64,000 nucleotides of DNA from Kitasatospora papulosa (GCF_000717245.1 NZ_JNYQ01000010.1:62001-126000); one strand, 5' to 3'. Positions 16,667-26,021 are shown, numbered from the stretch's first letter. The notes: generated by a model not told the origin, from the sequence alone. Translations and numbers: made by a program.

Positions 16667-16682
16667 TCGTACGAATGTTCGA
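16667..16682. promoter_or_regulatory. LexA (SOS) box upstream of dnaE2
   Basis: TCGTACGAATGTTCGA differs at one position from the actinobacterial SOS pattern TCGAACnnnnGTTCGA. It lies 58 bases before the dnaE2 start, where a LexA operator is expected for a damage-inducible mutasome gene. Confidence 0.75.
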
Positions 16683-16740
16683 AACTTGGTTTATGGTGGA
16701 GAGCGAGGGGGGTGAGTGCGGATCGGTCCAGGAGGTGCGG

Positions 16741-19700
16741 ATGTCAGGGTTCACGCATCTGCATACCGTTTCCGGGTTCTCCCTGCGGTACGGGGCGTCG
16801 CACCCGGAGCGGCTGGCCGAGCGCGCCGCCGGGCGCGGGATGGACGCCCTCGCGCTGACCGACCGCGACAGCCTCTCGGGTGCGGTCCGCTTCGCCAGGG
16901 CTTGCGAGAAGGAAGGCGTGCGGCCGATCTTCGGGACGGAGCTCGCGGTGGAGCCCCAGGTGGCGGAGGGGGCCCCCGCGCACCGGCCGCGTACACCGGC
17001 GCGCGGGGGTGCCTTTGTCGATGAATCGGCACCTCGGGTCACCTTCCTCGCCCGGGACGGCGCCCGTGGCTGGGCCGAACTGTGCCGGCTGGTCACCGCC
17101 GCCCACTCCGGCGCCGCGGACCGGGGCGCGGGCCGCCCCCTGGCCGGCCGGGACGCGCTGCCCGCCGAAGGGCTCACCGTGCTGCTCGGCCCCACCTCCG
17201 AGGTGGGCGCCGCACTGGCCGCCGGCCGGCCCGACCGGGCCGCCGCGCTGCTCGTCCCCTGGCGTGAGATCTACGGCGACGCCCTGCGCCTCGAAGCCGT
17301 CCACCACGGCCGCGAGGGCACCGGCCCCGGATCGCTGCGGCTCGCCGCCCGTACCGTCGGCTTCGCGGCCGAGCAGGGGGTGCGGGCCGTGCTGACCAAC
17401 GCCGTCCGGTACGCCGACCCCGGGCAGGGGCCCGTCGCCGACGTGCTCGACTCGGCCCGCCGGCTCGTCCCCGTCGACCCGCGCCGTACCCCGCTCGACA
17501 GCGGGGAGCGCTGGCTCAAGGACGACGCCGCGATGCGCGGGACCGCGGAGCGGATCGCCTCCGCGGCAGGACTCGGCCGAGGGGCCGGTGAGCGGCTGCT
17601 CGCCGAGACCCGGCACACCGCCGACGCCTGTCGCGTCGACCCGGCGCGGGACCTGGGTCTCGGCAGCGTCCACTTCCCCGAGCCGCGCCTCGTCGGGGCG
17701 GAGCGGCGCACCGCCCAGCGGGTGCTGGCCTCCCGCGCCGCCGCGGGCATGGTGCGGCACGGCTACGACCGCAGACGCGACTACTGGGAGCGGATGCACC
17801 GCGAGCTGGACATCATCGCCCACCACGGCTTCGCCACCTACTTCCTGACGGTCTCCCAGGTCGTCGACGACGTGAAGGGGATGGGCATCCGGGTCGCCGC
17901 ACGAGGGTCCGGGGCCGGCTCCCTCGTCAACCACCTGCTCGGGATCGCCCACGCCGACCCGGTCGAACACGGGCTGCTCATGGAGCGCTTCCTGTCCAAG
18001 CGGCGCTTCGTGCTGCCCGACATCGACATCGACGTCGAGTCGGCCCGCCGTCTGGAGGTCTACCGCGCGATCATCGACCGCTTCGGCACCGAGCGGGTCG
18101 CGGCCGTCTCCATGCCCGAGACCTACCGGGTGCGCCACGCCATCCGTGACGTCGGTGCCGCGCTCTCCATGGACCCGGCCGAGACCGACCGGCTCGCCAA
18201 GGCCTTCCCGCACATCCGGGCCAGGGATGCCCGCGCCGCGATGGAGGAGCTGCCCGAACTGCGGGCCGTGGCAGGAAGCAAGGAGAAGTACGGCCGGCTC
18301 TGGGACCTGGTGGAGTCGCTGGACGCACTGCCGCGCGGCATCGCCATGCACCCGTGCGGGGTGCTCCTCTCGGACGACTCGCTGTTGCGGCGTACCCCGG
18401 TCGTGCCCACCAGCGGCGAGATCCCCAGCCTCGACGGCGGGGGAGGTTCCCCCATCCCGATGTCCCAGTTCGACAAGGACGACGTGGAGCACCTCGGGCT
18501 GCTCAAGCTCGACGTGCTCGGCGTACGGATGCAGTCGGCGATGGCGCACGCGGTGACCGAGCTGAAGCGGGCCTCGGGACAGGAGCTCGACCTGGACGCC
18601 GTACCGCAGGGCGACCCGGAGACGTACCGGCTGATCAGGGACGCCGAGACGCTCGGCTGCTTCCAGATCGAGTCGCCGGGCCAGCGCGACCTGGTCGGCC
18701 GCCTCCAGCCCGCCACCTTCCACGACCTCGTGGTCGACATCTCGCTGTTCCGGCCGGGGCCGGTCGCCGCCGACATGGTGCGGCCGTTCATCGAGGCCAG
18801 GCACGGCCGCGCGCCCGTGCGCTACCCGCACCCCGACCTGGAAGGGGCGCTGCGCGACACCTACGGGGTGGTCGTCTTCCACGAGCAGATCATCGAGATG
18901 GTGAACATCATGACCGGCTGCGGACGCGGCGAGGCGGACCGGGTGCGGCGCGGGCTCTCCGACCCCGAGTCGCAGGCCCGGATCAGGGTCTGGTTCGCAC
19001 GGCGGGCCGCGCAGAGGAAGTACGACGCCCAGGTGATCGTCCGCGCCTGGGAGATCATCGAGGCGTTCGGGAGCTACGGCTTCTGCAAGGCGCACGCGGT
19101 CGCCTTCGCCGTGCCGACGTACCAGTCGGCCTGGCTCAAGGCGCACCACCCGGCGGCCTTCTACGCGGGGCTGCTCACGCACGACCCCGGGATGTACCCG
19201 AAGCGGCTGCTGCTCGCGGATGCCCGGCGGCGCGGGGTGCCGGTGCTGCCCCTGGATGTGAACCGGTCGGCAGCCGCTCATAGGATCGAACTGGTGTCTG
19301 GTGACAAGGGTGAGAAATGGGGATTGAGGCTGGCCCTGTCGGACGTCCACGGCATCAGTGAGGCCGAGGTCGCCCGCATCGAGTCCGGGCAGCCCTACAG
19401 CTCCCTGCTGGACTTCTGGCAGCGGGCCAGGCCGGGGAAGCCGGCCGCGGAACGGCTGGCCCAGGTGGGCGCGCTGGACTCCTTCGGCGCCAACCGCCGA
19501 GACCTGCTGCTGCACCTGTCCGAACTCCACCGCGCCCAGCGGCGCTCCGGCTCCGGTGCGGCGGGTGCCCAGCTCCCGCTCGGCGGCGGACACCGGACCG
19601 GGAGCGTGGGGCTGCCCGACCTCAACGACGCCGAACGTCTCAGCGCCGAACTCGGCGTCCTCAGCATGGATGTGTCGCGCCATCTGATGGGCGATCACCA

Positions 19701-20232
19701 CGGCTTCCTCGAGGAGCTGGGCGCGGTCTCCGCCAAGCGGCTGCGCGAGGCCAGGCACGGGGAGACCGTGCTGGTCGCGGGCGCCAAGGTGGCGACCCAG
19801 ACCCCGCCGGTCCGCTCCGGACGCCGGGTCATCTTCACCACCCTGGACGACGGGACGGGCCTGGTCGACCTCGCCTTCTTCGACGACAGCCACGCCGCCT
19901 GCGCCCACACCGTCTTCCACTCCTGGCTGCTGCTGGTGCGCGGGGTGGTCCAGCGGCGTGGTCCGCGCAGCATGAGCGTGGTCGGCGCGGTCGCCTGGAA
20001 CCTGGCGGAGCTGGCCGAACTCCGGAGCACCGGCGGCCTCGACGCGGTCGCGGCACGGCTGGCGGAGGAGCCCGCCGCGCAGGAGGGGGAGGAGGAGGCC
20101 CCCGACGACGGCCGCCGCATCCAGCTGCCGACCGGTTACGAGATGAATCCCTGGTCCGACCTCCAGCCGGCCGGCGAGGGGACGCCCACGGGGAGGAAGC
20201 TGTGGCACCGGAGCCAGGGGAGCGCGGGATGA
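16741..20232 (+). CDS. dnaE2: Error-prone DNA polymerase DnaE2
   Basis: A 1163-residue C-family polymerase. The N-terminal PHP domain starts at once (HLHT at residues 6-9, then ALTDRDSLSGAVRF). The palm holds the catalytic PDIDID motif (residues 426-431), followed by the finger and tandem HhH regions (FGSYGFCKAHAVAFA near 780). An OB-fold lies near the C-terminus, and the beta-clamp and tau-binding tail typical of DnaE1 is absent. DnaE2 carries out damage-induced mutagenic synthesis with ImuB (family knowledge). ATG 16741 has AGGAGGT just upstream. The stop overlaps the ImuB-like start (ATGA), and a LexA box lies upstream, so both genes form an SOS operon. Confidence 0.95.
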   Translation: MSGFTHLHTVSGFSLRYGASHPERLAERAAGRGMDALALTDRDSLSGAVRFARACEKEGVRPIFGTELAVEPQVAEGAPAHRPRTPARGGAFVDESAPRVTFLARDGARGWAELCRLVTAAHSGAADRGAGRPLAGRDALPAEGLTVLLGPTSEVGAALAAGRPDRAAALLVPWREIYGDALRLEAVHHGREGTGPGSLRLAARTVGFAAEQGVRAVLTNAVRYADPGQGPVADVLDSARRLVPVDPRRTPLDSGERWLKDDAAMRGTAERIASAAGLGRGAGERLLAETRHTADACRVDPARDLGLGSVHFPEPRLVGAERRTAQRVLASRAAAGMVRHGYDRRRDYWERMHRELDIIAHHGFATYFLTVSQVVDDVKGMGIRVAARGSGAGSLVNHLLGIAHADPVEHGLLMERFLSKRRFVLPDIDIDVESARRLEVYRAIIDRFGTERVAAVSMPETYRVRHAIRDVGAALSMDPAETDRLAKAFPHIRARDARAAMEELPELRAVAGSKEKYGRLWDLVESLDALPRGIAMHPCGVLLSDDSLLRRTPVVPTSGEIPSLDGGGGSPIPMSQFDKDDVEHLGLLKLDVLGVRMQSAMAHAVTELKRASGQELDLDAVPQGDPETYRLIRDAETLGCFQIESPGQRDLVGRLQPATFHDLVVDISLFRPGPVAADMVRPFIEARHGRAPVRYPHPDLEGALRDTYGVVVFHEQIIEMVNIMTGCGRGEADRVRRGLSDPESQARIRVWFARRAAQRKYDAQVIVRAWEIIEAFGSYGFCKAHAVAFAVPTYQSAWLKAHHPAAFYAGLLTHDPGMYPKRLLLADARRRGVPVLPLDVNRSAAAHRIELVSGDKGEKWGLRLALSDVHGISEAEVARIESGQPYSSLLDFWQRARPGKPAAERLAQVGALDSFGANRRDLLLHLSELHRAQRRSGSGAAGAQLPLGGGHRTGSVGLPDLNDAERLSAELGVLSMDVSRHLMGDHHGFLEELGAVSAKRLREARHGETVLVAGAKVATQTPPVRSGRRVIFTTLDDGTGLVDLAFFDDSHAACAHTVFHSWLLLVRGVVQRRGPRSMSVVGAVAWNLAELAELRSTGGLDAVAARLAEEPAAQEGEEEAPDDGRRIQLPTGYEMNPWSDLQPAGEGTPTGRKLWHRSQGSAG

Positions 20233-21227
20233 ACGACCGGCCCGCCGTCCTGTGCCTGCGGTTCTGCCGGATCGGCGGCGGACTGCCGGACAGCGCGGCC
20301 TACGAGGGACTGCTCGCCCTCCTCGGGGCGTTCACCCCGGTCGTCGAGGCGGCCCCGCCGGGCGCCGCGCTGGCCGATGTCGGCGGCGCGCTGCGCTACT
20401 TCGGACAGGACGCGGCGGGTCTGGCCTCCGTGATCCGGGTGCGCGCCCTCGCCCTGCACGGGGTGGACTGCGCGATCGGCGCGGCCTCCAACCCCATGCT
20501 GGCCAGGATGGCCGCACGGCAGGCAACGGCCGGAACGACCTTCGTGGTGGCTCCCGGTGAGCACGCCGGCTTCCTCGCGTCCAAGCCCGCCGCCGCACTG
20601 GACGGCGTCGGGGCGGCGACCGCGCGCACCCTGTGCGGATACGGGCTCGACTCCATCGGCCGGATAGCCGCCGCGCCGCTCGCCACCCTGCAGCGGATCA
20701 CCGGCGTGCGGACCGGACGCGAGCTGTGGGAGCGGGCCAACGGCATCGACCGCACACGGGTCGTCCCGAACGCGGCCGCGCGGTCGATCGCCGCCGAACG
20801 CTCCTTCCCCCGCGACGAACTGGACCCCGAGCAGCACCGTCGCGCGCTCCTCTCGCTCACCGAGGAACTGGGGGCCAGGCTGCGCGGCGACGGGCAGGTG
20901 TGCCGGTCGCTCGCGGTCTCCGTGCGTTACGCCGACCGGACCGGCTACGCGACGCTGACCCGCAGCCGTACGCTCGCGGAGCCCACCGCCCACTCGGTGG
21001 CGCTCACCTCGCTCGCGTACCGGATCCAGGACTCGTTCGCCCTGCAGCGGGCGAGAGTGCGGGGGATCGGACTGAGGGCCGAGGGGCTTCACGACGCCGA
21101 ACGGGCGGCACACCAGCTCACCTTCGATCCGGTGGACGAACGGGCACGGCGGATCGAGGCGGTGTCCGACCGGCTGCGGGCCAGGTTCGGCCCGGGGGCC
21201 GTGAAGCCGGGGCGGCTCGCGGCCTGA
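20229..21227 (+). CDS. ImuB-like, Y-family polymerase-related protein
   Basis: A 332-residue protein with the palm, finger and little-finger arrangement of Y-family polymerases, including an HhH segment (LDGVGAATARTLCGYGLDSIGRIA). The first catalytic acidic motif is absent: the N-terminal strand reads CLRFCRIGG where active enzymes have D-x-D. The second region reads LADVGGALRYFG instead of the D-E pair. It is therefore probably a non-catalytic adaptor, like ImuB, linking DnaE2 to the beta clamp (family knowledge). No obvious clamp motif (QxxLxLF-type) is visible at the C-terminus. It starts inside the dnaE2 stop codon, so translation is coupled. Confidence 0.85.
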   Translation: MNDRPAVLCLRFCRIGGGLPDSAAYEGLLALLGAFTPVVEAAPPGAALADVGGALRYFGQDAAGLASVIRVRALALHGVDCAIGAASNPMLARMAARQATAGTTFVVAPGEHAGFLASKPAAALDGVGAATARTLCGYGLDSIGRIAAAPLATLQRITGVRTGRELWERANGIDRTRVVPNAAARSIAAERSFPRDELDPEQHRRALLSLTEELGARLRGDGQVCRSLAVSVRYADRTGYATLTRSRTLAEPTAHSVALTSLAYRIQDSFALQRARVRGIGLRAEGLHDAERAAHQLTFDPVDERARRIEAVSDRLRARFGPGAVKPGRLAA

Positions 21228-21248
21228 CCCGGGACACCGGGATGTTTT

Positions 21249-21292
21249 TACCGACGCGTAACTTCCCCAGCGGCCCTACCGGTGCGTAACTT
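21249..21292 (+). promoter_or_regulatory. Direct-repeat motif upstream of the lipase
   Basis: TACCGACGCGTAACTT (21249-21264) and TACCGGTGCGTAACTT (21277-21292) are 16-bp direct repeats with two mismatches, spaced 28 bp start to start. A related TACCGCCAGTAAC occurs at 56046-56058 before the penicillin acylase. This is a likely regulator-binding site; the regulator is not known to me. Confidence 0.5.
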
Positions 21293-21385
21293 GGCATGAG
21301 CACGTTAAGACGTGAGATCCGCTGTGGTCCGGACCGCAGGGCGCACCGACATCGCAACTCCCTTGAGCCGCAAGGAGAACACCCG

Positions 21386-22276
21386 ATGCTGCCCTGGACC
21401 CGCCCCCCGCGCACCCCACGCGCGCGCCGCACGCTCGCCGCACTGCTCCTCACCCTCGCCGTGCTCGTCGCCCCCACGGCGACCGCGGCCGCGGCCCCCA
21501 CGCAGGCCGCCGCTCCGTCACGGGGCTGGAACGACTACTCCTGCAAGCCCTCCGCGACCCACCCCCGCCCGGTCGTCCTCGTCCACGGGACCTTCGGGAA
21601 CTCGATCGACAACTGGCTGGTCCTCGCGCCGTACCTCGTCAGCCGGGGCTACTGCGTCTTCTCGCTCGACTACGGCCAGCTGCCGGGCGTGCCGCTCTTC
21701 AACGGGCTCGGCCCGATCGACAGGTCGGCAGGGCAGCTGGACGTCTTCGTCGACAAGGTGCTCGGTGCCACCGGCGCGCCGAAGGCCGACCTCGTCGGCC
21801 ACTCCCAGGGCGGCATGATGCCCCACTACTACCTGAAGTTCCTCGGCGGCGCGGAGAAGGTGAACGCCCTCGTCGGGATCGCCCCCGACAACCACGGCAC
21901 CACGCTCCTGGGCCTCACGAAGCTGCTGCCCTACTTCCCCGGTGTCGAGGACCTCCTCACCACCAACACCCCGGGCCTCGCCGACCAGATCGCCGGATCC
22001 GCGTTCATCACCAAACTCAACGCGGGCGGAGACACGGTGCCGGGGGTCCGCTACACGGTCATCGCGACGAAGTACGACGAGGTCGTCACCCCGTACCGCA
22101 CGCAGTACCTGAGCGGGACGAACGTACGCAACGTCCTGCTCCAGGACCTGTGCCCGGTCGACCTGTCCGAACACGTCGCGATCGGGACCATCGACCGGAT
22201 CGCCTTCCACGAGGTGGCGAACGCCCTCGACCCGGCGCGCGCCACCCCGACCACCTGCGCCTCTGCCGTGAGCTGA
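21386..22276 (+). CDS. Secreted lipase/esterase (lipase class 2 type)
   Basis: A 296-residue secreted hydrolase. It has an N-terminal signal peptide (RRTLAALLLTLAVLVAPTATAAAA) cut near residue 35. The mature alpha/beta hydrolase has oxyanion HGTFGN, nucleophile GHSQGG, and late Asp and His (YDEVVTPYRT; IAFHEV). Cysteines at the mature N-terminus (SCKPS), in RGYCVF, in DLCPVD and in the C-terminal TTCASA probably form disulfides. The pattern matches Streptomyces extracellular triacylglycerol lipases. ATG 21386 has AAGGAG at 21372-21377. A strong hairpin separates it from the convergent LPMO gene. Confidence 0.9.
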   Translation: MLPWTRPPRTPRARRTLAALLLTLAVLVAPTATAAAAPTQAAAPSRGWNDYSCKPSATHPRPVVLVHGTFGNSIDNWLVLAPYLVSRGYCVFSLDYGQLPGVPLFNGLGPIDRSAGQLDVFVDKVLGATGAPKADLVGHSQGGMMPHYYLKFLGGAEKVNALVGIAPDNHGTTLLGLTKLLPYFPGVEDLLTTNTPGLADQIAGSAFITKLNAGGDTVPGVRYTVIATKYDEVVTPYRTQYLSGTNVRNVLLQDLCPVDLSEHVAIGTIDRIAFHEVANALDPARATPTTCASAVS

Positions 22277-22282
22277 GAGCAC

Positions 22283-22316
22283 GCTGCCCGGCCCCCGAGG
22301 ACGGGGTCCGGGCAGC
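22283..22316. terminator. Bidirectional terminator between lipase and LPMO genes
   Basis: GCTGCCCGG at 22283-22291 pairs with CCGGGCAGC at 22308-22316. After one mismatch the stem continues with a further C-G run. It sits in the 47 bases between two convergent genes. Confidence 0.75.
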
Positions 22317-22323
22317 CGTGTGG

Positions 22324-23373
22324 TCAGGCGCGGTGCGCGCCGCCCGCGGACCGGCGGCGGACCGAGACGAACAGGGCGCTCGCGCCGAGGGCCAGCGCGG
22401 CGGCCCCGCCCATCGCGAGGTACGAGGTGCTGCCGCTGCCACCCGTCTCGGCGAGGGTCTCGTCGGCGGGCGCCCCGCCCGCCGGGGACGCGGCGACGTT
22501 GTTCGGCTCGGGGGCGTTGGCCCCGGTGTCCTCGGCCGGGGCGGCCGGAGCCGCTTCGGTGACCTCCGCTCCCGTCGAGGCGTCGTCGTCACCGTGCCCG
22601 TGGTGCTCGACGGACGACTTGCCGGCGCCCGCGTCGATGTCCTCGTCGGACGGGGCGGACGCGGCCGGCGCCGGCGCCTCCTCGGTCGTGTCGTCCCCCG
22701 TGCTCGCGCCGCTTCCGGCGCTCTCGCCGCCGAACACCACGTCGGAGCAGGCGTAGAAGGCCTCGGGGGAGTCCGACCGCTGCCAGACCGTGTAGACCAG
22801 CTGTCGCCCGGACGCCTGCGGCACGGTGCCGTCGAAGACGTACGACCCGTCCTGCAGCGTCGGGTCGGTGGCCGTGGCGAACGGCTTCTCCTGGAGGTCC
22901 GACCACTTCAGGGGCTGCGTCGGGTCGTAGCTCGCCTTGGTCAGGTACAGCTCGAACTTCCCCTTGTGCGGGGCGGTGGCCCGGAACCTGAAGGTGTGGC
23001 CACCCGCCTCCATGGGCGTGGACGGCCAGTCGGCGCGCGGCAGGTCCAGCCCCCTGAACTTGTCGTTCCCCGCGCTGCACAGCTTGCCGTCCGGGATCAG
23101 CTCACGGTGCTTGCCCGCCGCGTTGGCGATGTTCACACCGTTCCAGTCGTACAGCGCCTGGGTCCCGCCTGCGGCCACCGCCGCCTTGCACGCCGCCGAC
23201 CGAGGGTTCTCCGGCCCTTCCGCGAAGCAGGCCGAGACCCGGCTGACCGGATCGCTCAGCGAACCGTGGGCGGCGGCCGGTGCGGCGGAGAGCCCGGTCA
23301 GCGCGAGCGGTGCGACGCCGAGCGCGACGATGCCTCCGGCGAGCCTGCGGCGGGTGGTGGTGTGGACGGCCAT
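22324..23373 (-). CDS. AA10 lytic polysaccharide monooxygenase with sortase signal
   Basis: A 349-residue secreted copper enzyme. The signal peptide ends APAAA-H, so mature His1 (His36) forms half of the histidine brace. The second brace His lies in TAPHKGKF. The AA10 domain covers residues 36 to about 205 (cysteines in SACFAEG, SAACKA, KLCSAG and YACSDV). A long Ser/Glu/Ala/Asp-rich linker follows. The C-terminus has LAETG at 307-311, a hydrophobic helix and RRR, a class E sortase signal that would tether the protein to the cell wall. AA10 enzymes oxidatively cleave chitin or cellulose (family knowledge); the substrate is not settled. ATG 23373 has GAAGGAG upstream. Confidence 0.92.
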   Translation of the reverse strand: MAVHTTTRRRLAGGIVALGVAPLALTGLSAAPAAAHGSLSDPVSRVSACFAEGPENPRSAACKAAVAAGGTQALYDWNGVNIANAAGKHRELIPDGKLCSAGNDKFRGLDLPRADWPSTPMEAGGHTFRFRATAPHKGKFELYLTKASYDPTQPLKWSDLQEKPFATATDPTLQDGSYVFDGTVPQASGRQLVYTVWQRSDSPEAFYACSDVVFGGESAGSGASTGDDTTEEAPAPAASAPSDEDIDAGAGKSSVEHHGHGDDDASTGAEVTEAAPAAPAEDTGANAPEPNNVAASPAGGAPADETLAETGGSGSTSYLAMGGAAALALGASALFVSVRRRSAGGAHRA

Positions 23374-23606
23374 GGTGGTGTTTCTCCTTCGGCGGCACGG
23401 CTGTTGGCTGCTGTCGACCAGGTCTGGTGATCAGCAAGCTAGCCGCCTCCGGGGACGGATCCGGGCGGGAGAAGGCGCAGGTGGGGAACGTTATGGCGCG
23501 CTTAAGGAAGGGTTAGGCGAGGGCTCAGGTAGGGCCGGTCGGGCCGTACCCGGGGCGTCGAGCGGCGGCTCCGGTGAGCGGGGAGCCGCCGGCCACGGGG
23601 GAGGCG

Positions 23607-25181
23607 TCAGACCTGGACGCCCGGAGTGCCGTCCTCCACGACCACGCTCGCGCGCGTGCTGATCGTGGCGTCCGGCTTCGTCACGAAGGGCAGGATCCGG
23701 AAGTCGGTCGTCCACCGGTCGCGGTTCACCGTCACGCGTGCGTAGCCGCGCTGGCTGTTGAAGAACTTCATGTGCGGGTTCGCCGCGAGGAACGTCTCGC
23801 CCTGGGCCGTCATGTCGGCACCGTCGCCGCCGCTCGTGACCGAGGTGCCGACGAACTCCGAGCCGACGGTCGCCGACTCCGGGTCCGTGTAGTCGCGCTT
23901 GAGGTCCCAGGCGTAGTTCTGGTGGCGGTCGCCCGTGACGACGACCAGGTTCCGTACCCCACGGGTGTCCGCCTCGGCGAGCAGCCGGTTGCGTTCGGCG
24001 ACGTAGCCGTCCCAGGGGTCGGTCCAGACCGTCGTACCCGGACCCGGGTCCTGGTCGGTCTGGCCCATCGGTGCCTGGTTGCCGAGGATCTGCCAGCGGG
24101 CCTGTGAGCGGCTGAAGCCCTTGAGGACCCAGTCCCGCTGGCGGGGGCCGAGCAGGGTGCGGTTCTCGTCGAAGCGGTCGGCGCAGTCGGCGGAGGTGCC
24201 GTCGCCGCAGGCCTGGTCGTCGCGGTACTGGCGGGTGTCGAGCATCGTGAAGTCGGCGAGCCGGCCGTAGGGGAGCCTGCGGTACATCTGCACGTCCGGG
24301 CCGTTCGGCAGCTGGGTGCGGCGCAGTGGCGCGTGCTCGTACAGGGCCTGGAAGGCGGCGGCCCGGCGCAGCAGGAACGTCTTCGGGTCCTCGTCGTTCT
24401 CGGAGGTCTCGTCCGCCCAGTTGTTCTCCACCTCGTGGTCGTCGAACGTCATGATCCAGGGGAAGGCGGCGTGCGCCTCGCGCAGCGGGGCCTCGGACTT
24501 GTAGAGGCCGTACTGGAGGCGGTAGCGCGCGAGGCCGACCGTCTCCGTGTGGAACTTCGGATCGGTCGTCACACCGCGCTTGTTCGTCCTGACGCCCGAC
24601 TCGTACAGGTAGTCGCCGAGGTGGACGACCAGGTCCAGGTCCTCCCGCGCCATGTGGTGGTAGGCCGTGAAGTAGCCGTCCTGCCATGCCTGGCAGGAGG
24701 CGAAGGCGAACTTCAGCTCACGCGGGGACTGCCAGGGGGCCGGCGTGGTGCGCGTACGGCCCACGGGGGAGATCGCGGAGCCGGCCCTGAAGCGGAACCA
24801 GTACGTGCGGTCGGGGGCGAGCCCGTGCACCTCGGGGTGGACGGAGTGGGCGAGCTCGGGGGTCGCGACGACGCTGCCGCGGCGCGCGATCCGGCGGAAC
24901 CGCTCGTCGAGCGCCACCTCGTAGTGGACGCGTACCGGCTTCGCCGGCATCCCGCCGAGACCGTCCTGGGCGAACGGGTCGGGAGCCAGGCGCGTCCAGA
25001 GCACGACACCGTCCGACGTCGGGTCACCCGAGGCCACACCCAGGGTGAACGGGTCCCCCTTCAGCGCGGGCGCGGCGAACGCGGACTGCGCCTCCCACGC
25101 CCCCGTCCCGAGCATCAGCGCGGCGGCTGCCGCTCCGCCGAACCCGAACATCTGCCTGCGGGACACGGAATTCGCGAACAC
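23607..25181 (-). CDS. phoD: PhoD-family alkaline phosphatase D
   Basis: A 524-residue Tat-exported phosphatase/phosphodiesterase. The twin-arginine signal (SVSRRQMFGFGG) ends near AFAAPALKGDPF. A fibronectin-like N-terminal PhoD domain holds GVASGDPTSDGVVLWTRLAP. The metallophosphatase core has FASCQAWQDG, GDYLYE, TFDDHEVENNW and VVTGDRHQNY motifs that bind the Fe/Ca centre in this family. GTG 25181 is chosen because GGAGGA lies just upstream and the Tat signal follows at once; an in-frame ATG at 25208 would add nine residues. PhoD is normally phosphate-regulated, but I could not identify a full PHO box. Confidence 0.93.
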   Translation of the reverse strand: MFANSVSRRQMFGFGGAAAAALMLGTGAWEAQSAFAAPALKGDPFTLGVASGDPTSDGVVLWTRLAPDPFAQDGLGGMPAKPVRVHYEVALDERFRRIARRGSVVATPELAHSVHPEVHGLAPDRTYWFRFRAGSAISPVGRTRTTPAPWQSPRELKFAFASCQAWQDGYFTAYHHMAREDLDLVVHLGDYLYESGVRTNKRGVTTDPKFHTETVGLARYRLQYGLYKSEAPLREAHAAFPWIMTFDDHEVENNWADETSENDEDPKTFLLRRAAAFQALYEHAPLRRTQLPNGPDVQMYRRLPYGRLADFTMLDTRQYRDDQACGDGTSADCADRFDENRTLLGPRQRDWVLKGFSRSQARWQILGNQAPMGQTDQDPGPGTTVWTDPWDGYVAERNRLLAEADTRGVRNLVVVTGDRHQNYAWDLKRDYTDPESATVGSEFVGTSVTSGGDGADMTAQGETFLAANPHMKFFNSQRGYARVTVNRDRWTTDFRILPFVTKPDATISTRASVVVEDGTPGVQV

Positions 25182-25305
25182 GGGTCCTCCTCGGTCGATC
25201 TGCGCCAACCGGGAACACGCTGCCGGGCATTGATGTCATGCTCACGCGCAATGTGTGGCCGGGGGCCGAGCGACGCGTGAACAGGACAGCCGCCGGACGG
25301 CCGGT

Positions 25306-26004
25306 TCAGGACACCGCGCGGTACCGGCGCTCGGGCCGCCCCGTCCCGCCGTACCGCAGGGACACCTCGGCCCGTCCCGTCTCCGCGAAGTACTCGAGGT
25401 AACGGCGCGCGCTGACCCGTGACAGGGCGCCCGCCGCGGCGCATTCGGAGGCCGACAGCCCCGCCGGGTGGTCCCGCAGCACGCGTTCGACCAGCTCCGC
25501 GGTGCGGGCCGCCAGCCCCTTGGGGAGTTCGCGGGAGCCCGGGGGACGGGTGCCGAAGATGCGGTCCACGTCCTCCTGGCGGGCCTCCCGGCGGGCCTCG
25601 TCCAGGGCGTCCAGACGGTTGCGCAGCGAGGCCACGTGCTGCAGTTGCTCCTGCAGGGCCGAGCGGTGGAACGGCTTGATCAAGTAGTGCTGGGCGCCCG
25701 CCCGCAGGGCCGCCCTGACCACACCGGCGTCGCGCGCCGCCGTGATGAAGAGGGCGTCCGCGCTGCGGCCGTCCCCCTCGCGTTCCTCGGCCGCCCGCAG
25801 CTCCCGCAGCACCTGGATGCCGTCCATGTCGGGAAGGAAGATGTCGAGCAGGACCAGGTCGGGACGCAGCCGGCGGGCCGCGCGCAGGGCCTCGGCGCCC
25901 GTGTGGGCCACGCCGACGACCGTAAAACCGTCCACGGCGGACACATACCGGCTGTGCAGCTTCGCGACCATGAAGTCGTCGTCCACCACCAGCACTTTCG
26001 TCAC
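25306..26004 (-). CDS. CitB/DcuR-type response regulator
   Basis: A 232-residue response regulator. The receiver domain (1-125) has the acidic pocket VDDD, the phospho-acceptor Asp in LLDIFLPDMDG and the Lys in LIKPF. The C-terminal part has a winged HTH typical of the CitB/DpiA group (GLSASECAAAGALSRVSARRYLEYF). Such regulators control C4-dicarboxylate or citrate transport (family knowledge). It is divergent from tctCBA with a 131-base gap, so that transporter is the likely target. No sensor kinase is adjacent. The start is GTG 26004. Confidence 0.92.
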   Translation of the reverse strand: MTKVLVVDDDFMVAKLHSRYVSAVDGFTVVGVAHTGAEALRAARRLRPDLVLLDIFLPDMDGIQVLRELRAAEEREGDGRSADALFITAARDAGVVRAALRAGAQHYLIKPFHRSALQEQLQHVASLRNRLDALDEARREARQEDVDRIFGTRPPGSRELPKGLAARTAELVERVLRDHPAGLSASECAAAGALSRVSARRYLEYFAETGRAEVSLRYGGTGRPERRYRAVS

Positions 26005-26021
26005 GCGGACACGCTAGGGCG

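Noticed and set aside
16744..20208. Very long open reading frame on the minus strand opposite dnaE2
   Set aside because: It lies fully antisense to a gene with clear polymerase motifs, and high GC makes such antisense frames open by chance; the predicted product is low-complexity.
25209..25305. PHO box before phoD
   Set aside because: Only one GTTCACG-like heptamer is visible; a full box needs at least two direct repeats at 11-base spacing.
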